Source: Sedimentibacter sp. MB31-C6
GTDB lineage: Bacteria; Bacillota; Clostridia; Tissierellales; Sedimentibacteraceae
DNA length: 64,000 nucleotides
Reading direction: 5' to 3'
Assembly: GCF_035934735.1 (NCBI RefSeq)
Contig: NZ_CP142396.1
Span: 1,240,001-1,304,000 of the forward strand
In this document: piece after piece, positions 26,110-36,509 of the stretch
Numbering within the stretch: the stretch's first letter is position 1
Layout: each line of letters begins with the position of its first letter
Position numbers and translations under genes: made by a program
The notes under the pieces: generated by a model
The model's database searches: none
Seen by the model: the letters and a program-made list of their open reading frames with translations, nothing else
Told to the model about the DNA's origin: nothing

Positions 26110-26378
26110 AAAAAATGCGAAATGAAATAAATGAATTGGATAAAGAAATAGTAAGGCTTTTAGAAAAAAGATTTAATTTAGTACTTAAAGTTGGAAAATT
26201 TAAAAAAGATAATAAATTACCAGTTTTGGACGAAAAAAGAGAAAATCTAATATTAAAAAAATGCAATGAACACTTAACAAATAAAGAATATTCAAACTAT
26301 ATACATAAAATATATATACAAATTATGAACACTTGTAAAGATATTCAAAAAGCTGAAAAGGATTATATCAATGAATAA
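26100..26378 (+). CDS. aroQ: Chorismate mutase (AroQ type), stand-alone
   Basis: A 92-residue all-helical chorismate mutase that would turn chorismate into prephenate. It has the AroQ pattern: MRNEINELDKEIVRLLEKR, then FKKDNKLPVLDEKRENLI with the active-site Lys, Asp and Arg-Glu residues, and a third helix ending KIYIQIMNTCKDIQ. No prephenate dehydratase or dehydrogenase domain is attached. It overlaps aroC upstream and aroK downstream by 8 bp. Confidence 0.9.
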   Translation: MELEKMRNEINELDKEIVRLLEKRFNLVLKVGKFKKDNKLPVLDEKRENLILKKCNEHLTNKEYSNYIHKIYIQIMNTCKDIQKAEKDYINE

Positions 26379-26859
26379 AAACATTGTAATAATTGGTATG
26401 CCTGGTAGTGGTAAAACTACAATAGGATTCCTGCTATCAAAAAAAATTAATATGAACTTTATTGATATGGATGATTATATTAAAAATTGCGAAGGCAAAA
26501 CCATAAAAGAAATGTTTAATATAAGCGAAGACTATTTTAGAAATATAGAAACTAAATGTTCTATAAAACTTAGTAATTTAAGTAATGTCGTCATTTCAAC
26601 AGGTGGTGGCATTGTTAAAAGAAAAGAAAATTTAGATTATTTTAAAGAAAATTCTATCATAATATTTTTAAATAGACCTATAGAAAATATAATAAATGAT
26701 ATAGATATAAAATTACGTCCTTTACTTCAGGAAGGAAAAAATAAAATATATGACCTTTATAGCGAAAGAATAACTTTATATAAGAAATATTGTCATATTG
26801 AAATCATTAATGACACAACCATATCTGATACTGTTGATAAAATAATAATGTCATTATAA
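26371..26859 (+). CDS. aroK: Shikimate kinase
   Basis: Phosphorylates shikimate with ATP. The 162-residue P-loop kinase has GMPGSGKTTIG (Walker A), FIDMDDYI with the shikimate-binding Asp, the STGGGIV loop, and RPLL in the lid region. It is the last gene of the operon. aroD and aroE are not in this cluster, so dehydroquinate dehydratase and shikimate dehydrogenase must be encoded elsewhere. A palindromic repeat right after the stop probably acts as terminator. Confidence 0.95.
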   Translation: MNKNIVIIGMPGSGKTTIGFLLSKKINMNFIDMDDYIKNCEGKTIKEMFNISEDYFRNIETKCSIKLSNLSNVVISTGGGIVKRKENLDYFKENSIIIFLNRPIENIINDIDIKLRPLLQEGKNKIYDLYSERITLYKKYCHIEIINDTTISDTVDKIIMSL

Positions 26860-26862
26860 TTT

Positions 26863-26890
26863 GTAGGAGAACGCATTTTATGCGTTCCCC
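26863..26890. repeat. Palindromic repeat, GTAGGGGACGCAT family (copy 1)
   Basis: GTAGGAGAACGCAT-TT-ATGCGTTCCCC forms a hairpin with one mismatch, then CAGTATGC. It resembles elements at 30072-30130 and 62083-62162, and lies between convergent aroK and putP, where it may double as a terminator. Confidence 0.7.
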
Positions 26891-26915
26891 AGTATGCTTA
26901 CAACAATACCAACTA

Positions 26916-28475
26916 TTATTTAGCTCTACTTTTAGCCAATTCAAATTCTTTCATTATATCTTCTGAAGGCTCTCTAGTCATTTTAGAAACAACATATATT
27001 AATATACAAGAAATTATAAATGCTGGTAATAATTCATATACACCAAATATTCCGCCCATTGGCTTAAGAACTAGTTTCCAAAAGAATACCATAATTCCTC
27101 CAGATAACATTCCAGCAATAGCTCCTTCCCTAGTTGTTCTTTTCCAAAACAAAGAAAATAATGTTATAGGTCCAAATGTAGCACCAAAACCAGCCCATGC
27201 GAAGGAAACTATAGTAAATATAATACTATTTTCATCTAATGCAATTATAATACCAATTAATGTAATAGTCATTAATATAACTCTTGAAATATTCATAACT
27301 TGGCTGTCAGATGCATCTTTTTTTACTATACCTTGATAAATATTCTTTGCAAATGCAGATGCTGCAATTAACAAATAAGAATCTGACGAACTAATAGTAG
27401 CAGCCAAAATACCAGCCATTACTATACCAGCAATAAATGAAGGTAATAAATTAGAAGATAATACTATAAAAATATTCTCCGCAGCCCCTTGAGTTTGTAG
27501 TGCTATCGGAAATAATGATCTTCCTATAATACCTATTGCAACAGCAGAAAAAAGAGATATAAATACCCAAATCGTTGCGATTCTTCTTGACAATACAAGT
27601 TCTTTAGAATCTCTAATTGCCATAAATCTTAAAAGTACCTGTGGCATTCCAAAATATCCAAGACCCCATGCCATAGTTGATAATATTGTATACAATCCAT
27701 AACTACCTGAATCACCAAATTGAGGCTGACCATTTATAACTTGTTGAACACCTTCTTCAACTGTGGGAGAAGCTATTCCAAAAAATTCGAAGAAACCAGG
27801 AATTGACTTTGCATTTTGTAAAACAACTTGTGCTCCACCAGCAGCAGCAGTACCAATTACTAAAATCGTTACTAATGCAAATATCATTACAACACCTTGC
27901 ATTGTATCTGATGCTGTTTCTGCCAAAAAACCTCCAATATATGTGTACACTAAAACGAATACTGCCCCTATAATCATCATAGACTGATAACTAAATCCAA
28001 ATAAAGTGCTAAAAAGCTTTCCTACTGTAACGAAACAGCTAGAAGCATAGACTGTAAAGAAAACTAAAATAAAAACTGCTGATATAATCATGATAATTTT
28101 ATTTTTCTCTTTAAATCTATTGCTAAAAAAATCAGGAAGTGTTATAGAATCTCCTGCAACAATTGAATAGCTATGAAGTCTTCTAGCCACAAGCAACCAA
28201 TTCAAATATGTGCCTAAACCAAGACCAATAGCAGTCCAAAGAGCATCACTTAATCCAAACCAATAGGCAACTCCTGGAAGACCCATTAAAAGCCAGCCGC
28301 TCATATCAGATGCCTCTGCGCTCATAGCAGTAACAAACGGACCAAGTGATCTACCTCCTAAAAAATAATTTTCACTGCTTTCATTGGCACGCTTGGCAAA
28401 ATATAATCCAATACCTATAATAACAGTCATGTAAATAATCATTGATACTAAAATCTGTAATGTGTCCCCTTTCAT
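26916..28475 (-). CDS. putP: Sodium/proline symporter
   Basis: A 519-residue sodium:solute symporter with about 13 hydrophobic helices. The N-terminal region YFLGGRSLGPFVTAMSAEASDMSGWLLMGLPG is the PutP hallmark, including the Ser/Asp positions that bind Na+ and proline, and GGFLAETASDTMQG and ISSSDSYLLIAAS are typical of PutP. It imports proline with Na+. A T-box with a proline specifier directly upstream independently supports the substrate. AAGGAGG precedes the ATG. Confidence 0.95.
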   Translation of the reverse strand: MKGDTLQILVSMIIYMTVIIGIGLYFAKRANESSENYFLGGRSLGPFVTAMSAEASDMSGWLLMGLPGVAYWFGLSDALWTAIGLGLGTYLNWLLVARRLHSYSIVAGDSITLPDFFSNRFKEKNKIIMIISAVFILVFFTVYASSCFVTVGKLFSTLFGFSYQSMMIIGAVFVLVYTYIGGFLAETASDTMQGVVMIFALVTILVIGTAAAGGAQVVLQNAKSIPGFFEFFGIASPTVEEGVQQVINGQPQFGDSGSYGLYTILSTMAWGLGYFGMPQVLLRFMAIRDSKELVLSRRIATIWVFISLFSAVAIGIIGRSLFPIALQTQGAAENIFIVLSSNLLPSFIAGIVMAGILAATISSSDSYLLIAASAFAKNIYQGIVKKDASDSQVMNISRVILMTITLIGIIIALDENSIIFTIVSFAWAGFGATFGPITLFSLFWKRTTREGAIAGMLSGGIMVFFWKLVLKPMGGIFGVYELLPAFIISCILIYVVSKMTREPSEDIMKEFELAKSRAK

Positions 28476-28588
28476 AACGAACCTCCTTCTTTAATTTTAA
28501 AAATTTCTGCGTTTCATTCACCAAAATATCCGCTAACTTTAGTCGCATTTTTGGTAAAGAAAATTACGTTTGAACTTTCCTATATAAT

Positions 28589-28618
28589 AAAAAATCCGCC
28601 TCTTATAAGAGGCGGATG
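28589..28618 (-). terminator. T-box terminator of putP
   Basis: TCCGCCTC, a TTATAA loop and GAGGCGGA form a GC-rich stem followed by a T-run on the minus strand, directly after the T-box. Confidence 0.88.
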
Positions 28619-28815
28619 TCCGCGGTACCACTCTAACTGCATTAAAAAAACACAGTATCTCATTACAATAAGGGTTGTGCCCTTTGGGTTGTTACTCCCA
28701 AACGCTCCGAGGCGGGTTCAATCAATATAGGGACAAAGGTATTTCACCAATCAACCTTCTCTCTGAGTCCATATTTCTTTACTATTCCTCTTCACAGCAA
28801 AAATTTTATATTAGA
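28589..28815 (-). promoter_or_regulatory. T-box leader of putP, predicted proline specifier (CCC)
   Basis: T-box AGAGTGGTACCGCG is at 28633-28620 on the minus strand. Stem I has CAGAGAGAAGG and an apical GGTGAAA, and its lower helix pairs GAGG with CCTC. The codon immediately before the closing strand is CCC (28716-28714), followed by G. tRNA-Pro(GGG) is therefore the predicted ligand, consistent with control of proline uptake by proline starvation. Confidence 0.92.
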
Positions 28816-28819
28816 TACG

Positions 28820-28848
28820 ATAATATACCTATAAATATATTTTGTCAA
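28820..28848 (-). promoter_or_regulatory. Sigma-A promoter of the putP T-box unit
   Basis: TTGACA (28848-28843) and TATTAT (28825-28820) separated by 17 bp. Confidence 0.85.
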
Positions 28849-28941
28849 GTAATTTTTTAAATTTTACTCTTAATTTTATTTATATGCTTATTTGCTTGAA
28901 TTTATGTCAATAAATGTATATTTCAATGCATGAAAATGCTA

Positions 28942-29982
28942 TCAACCAATTAAATTATTTATTACTTCCTTTACTGTTGTCAATTGACTTACATTATTTA
29001 ATTTTGCACCAGAAAAAACAAGACCATCTCTTCCCTCAACAGCATTTAGTAAACCTTCAGAAATACAGTATGGTATTTCCGATTGCTTACAGTTAGGCAT
29101 ACATTTATAGCATCTTTTTATTTCATGTTTCTCTTCTGCTTTTGCTAGATAATTTGTTGTTATTGCTCTTGCAGGCATTCCTACAGGACTCTTTATAATC
29201 TTAATATCTTCGTCAGATGCATTAATATATGCTAATTTAAAATTCTCATGAGCATCACATTCAATAGTCGGAACAAATATTGAAGCCAATTGAAATCCAT
29301 CAGCTCCAGCCTCTTTCAACTCTTCAATATCTTCTTTTGTTCTTATTCCCCCTGCTGAAATAACTGGAATTTTTACCTTATATTCTTTTTCATATTTACT
29401 AATTAATTCCTTTACTTCAATAGTTAATTCCTTTATGGATTTACATTTATTTTCTAAAAGTTCATCCATTTTGAATCCTAAGTGCCCTCCTGCCAGCGGT
29501 CCTTCTACAACAACAGCATCAGGCAATTTATCATGTTTTAACCAACTTTTTATAATTACTCTAGCAGCTTTAGCTGATGATACAATCGGTATTATTTTAG
29601 TGTCAGATCCCTTAACTAATTTTGGTAAAGCAAACGGTAGTCCTGCACCAGAAACAATTATATCTATTTTTTCTTTTACAGCTTCTTTTACATACAATTC
29701 AAAGTTATTCATAGAAGCCATAAAATTCATACCTATAATCCCTTTACTCTTTTCTCTGGCCCTTTTTATTTCTTTTCTTATTGCTCTAATATTTGCTTCT
29801 ATAGGATTATTTCCGAAATCAGGTTCCCTAAAGCCTATTTGTACCCCTGATATTATTCCAATACCACCTTCATTTGCTACAGCAGCAGCCAAATTCGATA
29901 AAGATACTCCAATTCCCATACCTCCTTGAATTATAGGTAGTTTTGCCGTTAAATTTCCTATTTTAAGTTCTGTAAGTTTCAT
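28942..29982 (-). CDS. Nitronate monooxygenase / 2-nitropropane dioxygenase family flavoprotein
   Basis: A 346-residue FMN-binding TIM-barrel protein. PIIQGGMGIGVSLSNLAAAVANEGG is the family N-terminus, followed by GMNFM, SGAGLPFALP, VEGPLAGGHLGF and ISAGGIRTKEDI at the FMN phosphate. A C-terminal stretch rich in cysteine (RCYKCMPNCKQSEIPYC) is unlike FabK and may bind metal or a cluster. It differs from the true fabK near 43 kb, which lies in a fatty-acid cluster. Members oxidise alkyl nitronates or act as uncharacterised flavoprotein reductases. It is expressed alone, with GGAG before the ATG. Confidence 0.88.
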   Translation of the reverse strand: MKLTELKIGNLTAKLPIIQGGMGIGVSLSNLAAAVANEGGIGIISGVQIGFREPDFGNNPIEANIRAIRKEIKRAREKSKGIIGMNFMASMNNFELYVKEAVKEKIDIIVSGAGLPFALPKLVKGSDTKIIPIVSSAKAARVIIKSWLKHDKLPDAVVVEGPLAGGHLGFKMDELLENKCKSIKELTIEVKELISKYEKEYKVKIPVISAGGIRTKEDIEELKEAGADGFQLASIFVPTIECDAHENFKLAYINASDEDIKIIKSPVGMPARAITTNYLAKAEEKHEIKRCYKCMPNCKQSEIPYCISEGLLNAVEGRDGLVFSGAKLNNVSQLTTVKEVINNLIG

Positions 29983-30071
29983 AGTATCTCCTATTATTTT
30001 CTAAATCAATTTATTCGATAATCAAAGTATATATTCAATTCAATTCCTTGTCAAGAAAAAGAACAAAAAAA

Positions 30072-30130
30072 GTAGGGGACGCATTTAATGCGTCTCGCAG
30101 TATGCATAAAATGCATGCCGCATACCCTAC
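30072..30130. repeat. Nested palindromic repeat, GTAGGGGACGCAT family (copy 2)
   Basis: Outer arms GTAGGG and CCCTAC enclose GACGCATTTAATGCGTC and GTATGCATAAAATGCATGC. It lies downstream of ntpD and upstream of the nitronate monooxygenase promoter region and could fold into a branched hairpin. It is related to the copies at 26863 and 62083. Confidence 0.75.
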
Positions 30131-30151
30131 AATATACAAATTAGTTTTTCA

Positions 30152-30844
30152 TTATTTAGAACGATATTCATCACAAGCAGCCTTAGTTCTCTCTTGTTTT
30201 TCTATAATTGCTGCTTCAACCATCATGTCCTTAACCTTCATTAGTCTTGTTTGATTTCCTCTTTCATTTTCATCAAGCTTCATTTGAATATACTTAATTG
30301 TTTCTTCGAGCTGAGGAATCATAACATATTCTAAGGCATTAACTCTCCTTCTGGTTTTTTCTATTTCTGCTGCCAACAATTGTACTTCCTTTTCTAATGC
30401 TGCCAATTTAAGAAGTATAGGAAATATTTCTGATAAGTTAGATATTGCTTTATCTAACTCAGCTGATGTATTTGCAAATCCATAAGGATATATATTTGAT
30501 GTATCTTCGGTTGTTGTTTTAAAATCAAATATAGGTACATCAACACTCATAACATTCTTATTGCCGACTTCAATAGCAACACCTTGTTTTGGATACATTA
30601 AAGCTTCATTTAAAACCTCAGAAGACATAACAGCACTTGCTATAACAAAATTTGAGAAGGCATCTGCTAACTGATTTTCAACCCGTTCTCTTAAAGCTTT
30701 ATTTTCTCTAGCAAGTTCTAAAAACTGCTTCATTAACTCATCACGTTTATCTTTCAACATTTTATGACCTTTGGAAGCAACCTTTATTCGCTTTTTAAGA
30801 GAGGTTAACACCATTCTGGTTGGATTTACATTTAACCTTGCCAT
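30152..30844 (-). CDS. ntpD: V-type ATPase subunit D (central stalk)
   Basis: The 230-residue rotor-shaft subunit of the V1 sector. It starts [19 protein letters not shown], the conserved subunit D N-terminus, and forms two long coiled coils (about 10-75 and 130-200), the second ending [22 protein letters not shown]. It is the last gene of the nine-gene operon, 17 bp after ntpB, with GAGGTG before the ATG. The C-terminal 30 residues after that helix are family-typical. Confidence 0.96.
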   Translation of the reverse strand: MARLNVNPTRMVLTSLKKRIKVASKGHKMLKDKRDELMKQFLELARENKALRERVENQLADAFSNFVIASAVMSSEVLNEALMYPKQGVAIEVGNKNVMSVDVPIFDFKTTTEDTSNIYPYGFANTSAELDKAISNLSEIFPILLKLAALEKEVQLLAAEIEKTRRRVNALEYVMIPQLEETIKYIQMKLDENERGNQTRLMKVKDMMVEAAIIEKQERTKAACDEYRSK

Positions 30845-30861
30845 ACTAATTCACCTCTCAA

Positions 30862-32238
30862 TTATTCTTGATTTGGTAGATATTTGTCTAGATACTCGTC
30901 TCTTATACGTTTTAATTCACTTCTAGGCAATAGTGTAAGTAGATTCCATCCTGTTTCAAGGGTTTCTTCTATAGTTCTATTTGTTTCATATCCTTGAGAA
31001 ACATATTCCTTTTCAAATATATCAGCGAATTTAGCATAATACAAATCTACTTCTGAAAGTGCAGCTTCACCAAGAATAGCCATAAGTTCTTTTGCTTCTT
31101 TACCTCTGGCATATGCAGCAAACAACTGGTTTAGTACATCTGAATGATCTTCTCTCGTTTTTCCTCTACCAATACCTTTGTCTTTCAAACGTGATAATGA
31201 AGGCAAAACATCTATTGGAGGTTTTATACCTTTTCTGTATAGTTCACGAGATAATATTATCTGACCTTCAGTAATATATCCAGTTAAGTCTGGAATAGGA
31301 TGTGTTTTATCATCCTCAGGCATTGTAAGTATAGGTATCATCGTTATTGAACCATCTATATCACGCTTTCTTCCAGCTCTTTCATAAATTGTTGCTAAGT
31401 CAGTATATAGATATCCAGGATAACCACGTCTTCCAGGTACTTCCTTACGTGCTGCAGATACTTCACGAAGTGCTTCTGCATAATTAGTGATATCTGTTAA
31501 TATTACAAGAACATGCATTCCTTTTTCAAACGCAAGATATTCAGCTGCAGTGAGAGCCATACGTGGAGTAGATATACGTTCTATAGCAGGGTCATCTGCA
31601 AGATTCATGAAAAGTACTGTTCTGTCAATAGCTCCTGTACGTCTAAAGTCAGAAATAAAGAAATCTGCTTCTTCATAAGTTATACCTATTGCTGCAAAAA
31701 CAACGGCAAACTTACTGTCAGTTCCTAAAACTTTAGCTTGACGTGCTATTTGTGCAGCCAAGTCTGCATGTGGTAAACCTGATCCAGAAAATATTGGAAG
31801 TTTCTGACCTCTAACAAGAGTATTTAATCCATCAATTGCAGATACTCCTGTTTGTATAAATTCATCAGGATAGTCCCTTGCTGAAGGATTCATAGGTAAT
31901 CCATTAATATCCAACCTTTTTTCAGGAATTATTTCTGGACCATTATCTATAGGTCTTCCAAGTCCATCAAATACACGACCTAACATATCGTATGAAACAG
32001 CAAGTTCCATTCCTCTACCTAGAAACTTAACCTTACTTTCTGCAAGGTTTATACCAGCTGCACTTTCAAATAATTGAACTAATGCATTACTGCCATTAAT
32101 TTCAAGAACCCTACAACTTCTTGTTTCACCACTTGGCAATTCTATAACTCCAAGTTCATCATAAGATACATTTTCAACATTTTTTACAAGCATCAAAGGT
32201 CCTGCTACCTCAGATATGGTTTTATATTCCCTAATCAT
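30862..32238 (-). CDS. ntpB: V-type ATPase subunit B
   Basis: The 458-residue non-catalytic partner of subunit A in the V1 hexamer. Starts [17 protein letters not shown]. It has [17 protein letters not shown] in place of a functional P-loop, followed by [15 protein letters not shown] and [23 protein letters not shown], as in the family. ATG 32238 was chosen (AGGAGG 9 bp upstream); the in-frame TTG 9 bp earlier abuts that site. It starts 1 bp after the ntpA stop. Confidence 0.97.
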   Translation of the reverse strand: MIREYKTISEVAGPLMLVKNVENVSYDELGVIELPSGETRSCRVLEINGSNALVQLFESAAGINLAESKVKFLGRGMELAVSYDMLGRVFDGLGRPIDNGPEIIPEKRLDINGLPMNPSARDYPDEFIQTGVSAIDGLNTLVRGQKLPIFSGSGLPHADLAAQIARQAKVLGTDSKFAVVFAAIGITYEEADFFISDFRRTGAIDRTVLFMNLADDPAIERISTPRMALTAAEYLAFEKGMHVLVILTDITNYAEALREVSAARKEVPGRRGYPGYLYTDLATIYERAGRKRDIDGSITMIPILTMPEDDKTHPIPDLTGYITEGQIILSRELYRKGIKPPIDVLPSLSRLKDKGIGRGKTREDHSDVLNQLFAAYARGKEAKELMAILGEAALSEVDLYYAKFADIFEKEYVSQGYETNRTIEETLETGWNLLTLLPRSELKRIRDEYLDKYLPNQE

Positions 32239-32239
32239 A

Positions 32240-34012
32240 CTACTCAACCTCCTTGCTTGTTACAAGAGATGACATCTCTGTTTCAATTTGCTTTTTAATT
32301 TCTTCAAAAACATTTTCTACATCTTTTTCTTCAGTATATTTAAATCTTCCTATTCTCTCTCTAACAGGAAGCTCAGATAATGCTTTGAAATCAGCATCTT
32401 CCTTCAAAGCCTCAATTCCACTATGATAATATTCTAGAATGAGGTTTAATAATTTATTTTGTTTATTAAGAGAAGTGTACGTATCTACTTCATGGAATGC
32501 ATTTTGATGCAAATAATCTTCTCTAATAGATTGGGCTGCTTCCAGCTTCAATCTATCATTACTAGACAATGAATCAACACCGACTAACTGAACTATTTCA
32601 TTCAATTCTGCTTCTTCCTGCAAAATTATCATAGTTTCAGAACGCATTTCAGACCATTCTTTAGTAACATTTTCGTCAAACCATTTACTCAATCTATCTG
32701 CATACAATGAATAACTGTTAAGCCAATTTATAGCTGGGAAATGTCGTCTATAAGCCAGTTGTGAGTCTAATGCCCAGAATACTTTAACTATACGTAATGT
32801 TGCTTGAGAAACAGGTTCTGATATATCTCCTCCTGGAGGGGAAACTGCTCCTATAGCAGACAATGTACCTTCTCTGCCCTCTTTGCCTAAGCTTATTACT
32901 CTTCCTGCTCTTTCATAGAACTGAGCAAGACGAGATGCCAAATAAGCTGGATAACCTTCTTCACCAGGCATTTCTTCAAGTCGTCCTGACATTTCACGTA
33001 ATGCCTCTGCCCAACGAGATGTTGAATCAGCCATAAGTGCAACAGAATATCCCATATCTCTAAAATACTCTGCTATTGTAATCCCTGTATAAATAGACGC
33101 TTCACGAGCTGCAACTGGCATATCTGAAGTATTGGCAATTAATACAGTACGCTTCATTAAAGATTCTCCCGTACGTGGGTCCTTTAATTCAGGAAATTCC
33201 ATTAAAACATCTGTCATCTCATTTCCACGTTCTCCACAGCCTATATAAACAACTATGTCTGCATCTGCCCATTTTGCCAACTGATGCTGAACAACTGTTT
33301 TACCGCTACCGAAAGGTCCTGGTACAGCAGCAACACCACCTTTAGAAATAGGAAACAAAGTATCAATAACTCTTTGTCCTGTTACTAGAGGCATATCAGG
33401 GACTAATTTTTCCTTATATGGTCTACCTTTTCTAACAGGCCATTTTTGCATTAATGAAACATTTACAATTTCACCATTATCTTTTTTAACAACACACACA
33501 GTTTCTTCAACTGTAAAATTACCACTATTTATTTTTTCAATAATTCCACTTACACCATAAGGAATCATAATTTTCTGCTGTACAACCATTGTTTCTTGAA
33601 CTGTACCTATTATATCTCCAGCTTCAACTTTATCTCCTACTTTTGTAGTAGGTACAAATTCCCATTTTTTATTTCTATCTAATGAAGGAACACTTATACC
33701 CCTTGTGATATTAGGTCCAGCAATCTTTTTAATTTCTTCTAAGGGACGCTGTATCCCATCATAAATCGTTTCAATTAGACCAGGTCCAAGTTCTACGGAC
33801 AACTGAGCTCCAGTTGTTTCAACGGGTGCTCCAGGTGCCAATCCTGCTGTTTCTTCATATACCTGTATGGATGCCATATCACCACGCATCTCTATTATTT
33901 CGCCTATCAAACCCTGCTCACTTACACGTACTACGTCAAACATATCTGCTTCTTGCATACCTTCTGCAATAACAAGTGGACCTGATATTTTTACAACCCT
34001 ACCTTGGCTCAT
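32240..34012 (-). CDS. ntpA: V-type ATPase catalytic subunit A
   Basis: The 590-residue catalytic ATPase subunit. Walker A is [11 protein letters not shown], preceded by the A-type insert region ([14 protein letters not shown]), and the catalytic stretch [13 protein letters not shown] contains the glutamate that activates water. SMADSTSRW-type sequence appears as [20 protein letters not shown]. The operon order H-I-K-E-C-F-A-B-D is that of the Enterococcus hirae Na+-ATPase. With subunit K carrying a Na+ site, this machine probably couples ATP hydrolysis or synthesis to Na+. Confidence 0.98.
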   Translation of the reverse strand: MSQGRVVKISGPLVIAEGMQEADMFDVVRVSEQGLIGEIIEMRGDMASIQVYEETAGLAPGAPVETTGAQLSVELGPGLIETIYDGIQRPLEEIKKIAGPNITRGISVPSLDRNKKWEFVPTTKVGDKVEAGDIIGTVQETMVVQQKIMIPYGVSGIIEKINSGNFTVEETVCVVKKDNGEIVNVSLMQKWPVRKGRPYKEKLVPDMPLVTGQRVIDTLFPISKGGVAAVPGPFGSGKTVVQHQLAKWADADIVVYIGCGERGNEMTDVLMEFPELKDPRTGESLMKRTVLIANTSDMPVAAREASIYTGITIAEYFRDMGYSVALMADSTSRWAEALREMSGRLEEMPGEEGYPAYLASRLAQFYERAGRVISLGKEGREGTLSAIGAVSPPGGDISEPVSQATLRIVKVFWALDSQLAYRRHFPAINWLNSYSLYADRLSKWFDENVTKEWSEMRSETMIILQEEAELNEIVQLVGVDSLSSNDRLKLEAAQSIREDYLHQNAFHEVDTYTSLNKQNKLLNLILEYYHSGIEALKEDADFKALSELPVRERIGRFKYTEEKDVENVFEEIKKQIETEMSSLVTSKEVE

Positions 34013-34058
34013 TTAAATAATCACCTGCTTTCATTTTTATAACACTCTTTTGTCATTA

Positions 34059-34379
34059 TTAATCATTGTTAAACAATATGTCAGCACCAACTGCTTTTTC
34101 TACTGCTTTTTTAATATTTGCTTCTCCTATACCCAGCTTCTCTTTCATACTTGGTATAGGTATAATTGCTGGCAGACGCAATTCATCATACTCATGTATA
34201 GTATCATCAATTTCACTATAAAAACTTTCAGTTATATAAATTATAGCATAATCTTCTTTTGCTATTTTATTTAATGTATGTTTTGCTTCTTCCTTAGTTG
34301 AACAATAAAATACATCTAACCCAACTGCTTGAAAACCAATGATACTTTGTTTATCACCAATAACACCAATTTTATACAT
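34059..34379 (-). CDS. ntpG: V-type ATPase subunit F (E. hirae NtpG equivalent)
   Basis: A 106-residue central-stalk subunit. It begins YKIGVIGDKQSIIGFQAVG, the conserved subunit F start, and ends with the basic helix NIKKAVEKAVGADILF. The gene overlaps ntpC upstream by 8 bp and is followed by ntpA 46 bp later. It joins subunit D in the rotating shaft. Confidence 0.94.
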   Translation of the reverse strand: MYKIGVIGDKQSIIGFQAVGLDVFYCSTKEEAKHTLNKIAKEDYAIIYITESFYSEIDDTIHEYDELRLPAIIPIPSMKEKLGIGEANIKKAVEKAVGADILFNND

Positions 34380-35385
34380 AAGTCTCTCTCAACCTCTCTT
34401 TTATAAGTTCTGAAGAGATACCTGCAATTTTGCCTGCCAAAATAATCCTTGCAATTTTTATCTCATTATCTTTTGCTATCAAATAACCTACAAGCGGTTC
34501 TATTCCATATGAAATATATTTTGCAGATTTAACATGATTAAGAAGTTTATTGTCAAATATTTTTTCCAATGCTGTAAACTTACCTGTTTCTTCTAATGAT
34601 TCTGTACCTTCAATGAATTCATCTCTCAAATCAAATGCAAAAAGCTCGTCAGCAAATTTTTCAAATGTTTCATCATAATTTTTTATAAATATTTGTTCTG
34701 ATATTTTTCCGCCTTTAATATAAACCTTTGAAAAGAAATCCCAAGACTTATTCATTTTTCTAAGCCTTACATAAGTCTTTAAATTAATTGTATCAATTTG
34801 TAGCCTTATATAATCTTCTATAAATTTACTATTTAAACTTTTAGCACTATTTAACATTTCCTCATAACAATATTTGTCAAAGATTATATCTATAACCTGA
34901 GGGTCTTTATTCTTAGGAAATACTTCTATTATTTCCTTTAAGGCTAAAGCCATATTTTCTGTTAACCCAGAAAAATCTCTTTCCTTTACAGCATAATTAA
35001 GTTTTTTAATATCTATTGACCCAGTATTTACTAATAAATCGGAAGAATCAATACCTAGATATTCTGATTTCATAATAACTTTTAAATTATGATAATCATA
35101 TGTATATAAGAACATATTAAAATTATCTAATTCTGGTGCTATAGACATTATGAAATCATAAGTCTTTTTATGCTCTTGAGTTAAAAGTTTTTCATAATCA
35201 TTAACAGAAATTTGTTCATTGACATCCCCATAATTACTATCATATAAAACCTTTAATGCATCCTCAGTTGTCTTTGCATCTATCATTTTTTCTACCTTTT
35301 CATGTGTCAACATGTATTTTTCTATACTTCTGACCCTTGCAGTAGAAAACAAATAATCTGTATCTTTTATCTTTGCCAAAGCCAT
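34372..35385 (-). CDS. ntpC: V-type ATPase subunit C (rotor-to-shaft connector)
   Basis: A 337-residue helical subunit that docks the D/F shaft onto the K ring. DTDYLFSTARVRSIEKYML at the N-terminus is characteristic, and YIRLQIDTINLKTYVRLR and VGYLIAKDNEIKIARIIL mark the repeated three-helix bundles. AGGAGG lies very close to the ATG at 35385; a TTG two codons later has better spacing, so the exact start is uncertain by two codons. Confidence 0.94.
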   Translation of the reverse strand: MALAKIKDTDYLFSTARVRSIEKYMLTHEKVEKMIDAKTTEDALKVLYDSNYGDVNEQISVNDYEKLLTQEHKKTYDFIMSIAPELDNFNMFLYTYDYHNLKVIMKSEYLGIDSSDLLVNTGSIDIKKLNYAVKERDFSGLTENMALALKEIIEVFPKNKDPQVIDIIFDKYCYEEMLNSAKSLNSKFIEDYIRLQIDTINLKTYVRLRKMNKSWDFFSKVYIKGGKISEQIFIKNYDETFEKFADELFAFDLRDEFIEGTESLEETGKFTALEKIFDNKLLNHVKSAKYISYGIEPLVGYLIAKDNEIKIARIILAGKIAGISSELIKERLRETYV

Positions 35386-35406
35386 TCCTCCTTTCAGGCA
35401 GGAAAA

Positions 35407-35988
35407 TTATTTAAAAAGAGTACTTGCAACTTCATATGTAAGTTCATCCTTAATTGAGTCTAATAGTGTTTCAAAAGTACTATTAATTTCTATAGATCCA
35501 TTTTTAAGAATAAAGCCTCCACTTGCATGAATTGTTTTTTTACTTAATGATAGCTTTTCATCTTTCAATTTTTCATTTGCTTTTTTTACAAGTTCTTCTC
35601 CTATTTTTTCCCTATCATTCTCATTTAAAATTATAACACCTTCGCAATTTGGAATTTTCACAATTTCCTCTGAAAGAAAATCAATATATTTTTCCTCTGG
35701 CATTTCTTTTAGCTTTAAAAGTGCTTTTTCAAAACTTTTCTTTATGGCATCTTGCTTAGCACTTAATTTCATTTTTCTTGATTGAAGTTCTGCAGCAGAT
35801 ACTTTTCTATTTTTAAGAATTTCCGCTTCGTTTTTCGTTCTCTCTGCATATTCTTTTGTAATTGTTTCTGCCTGTAATTTAGCTTCATTAATAATTTCTA
35901 AACTGCGTTCTTCAGCATTTTTTATTGAAATATCCGCAGCACTTTTTGCTTCATTTAAAATATTCAGAGTTATATTTTCAATGCTCAT
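35407..35988 (-). CDS. ntpE: V-type ATPase subunit E (peripheral stalk)
   Basis: A 193-residue stalk subunit. The first 90 residues form a long charged helix (AAD, EAK, AER repeats), and the C-terminal half is the globular part with GVIILNENDREKIGEELV and GGFILKNGSIEINSTFETLLD. It pairs with the subunit encoded by the first gene of the operon to make the stator stalk. Confidence 0.93.
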   Translation of the reverse strand: MSIENITLNILNEAKSAADISIKNAEERSLEIINEAKLQAETITKEYAERTKNEAEILKNRKVSAAELQSRKMKLSAKQDAIKKSFEKALLKLKEMPEEKYIDFLSEEIVKIPNCEGVIILNENDREKIGEELVKKANEKLKDEKLSLSKKTIHASGGFILKNGSIEINSTFETLLDSIKDELTYEVASTLFK

Positions 35989-36029
35989 TATTTCACATCC
36001 TTATATTGAATTTTAATATTAATAATAAT

Positions 36030-36509
<480 letters not shown>

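Noticed and set aside
29435-29929. 164-codon plus-strand ORF opposite the nitronate monooxygenase gene
   Set aside because: The opposite strand carries the conserved flavoprotein; no independent start signal.
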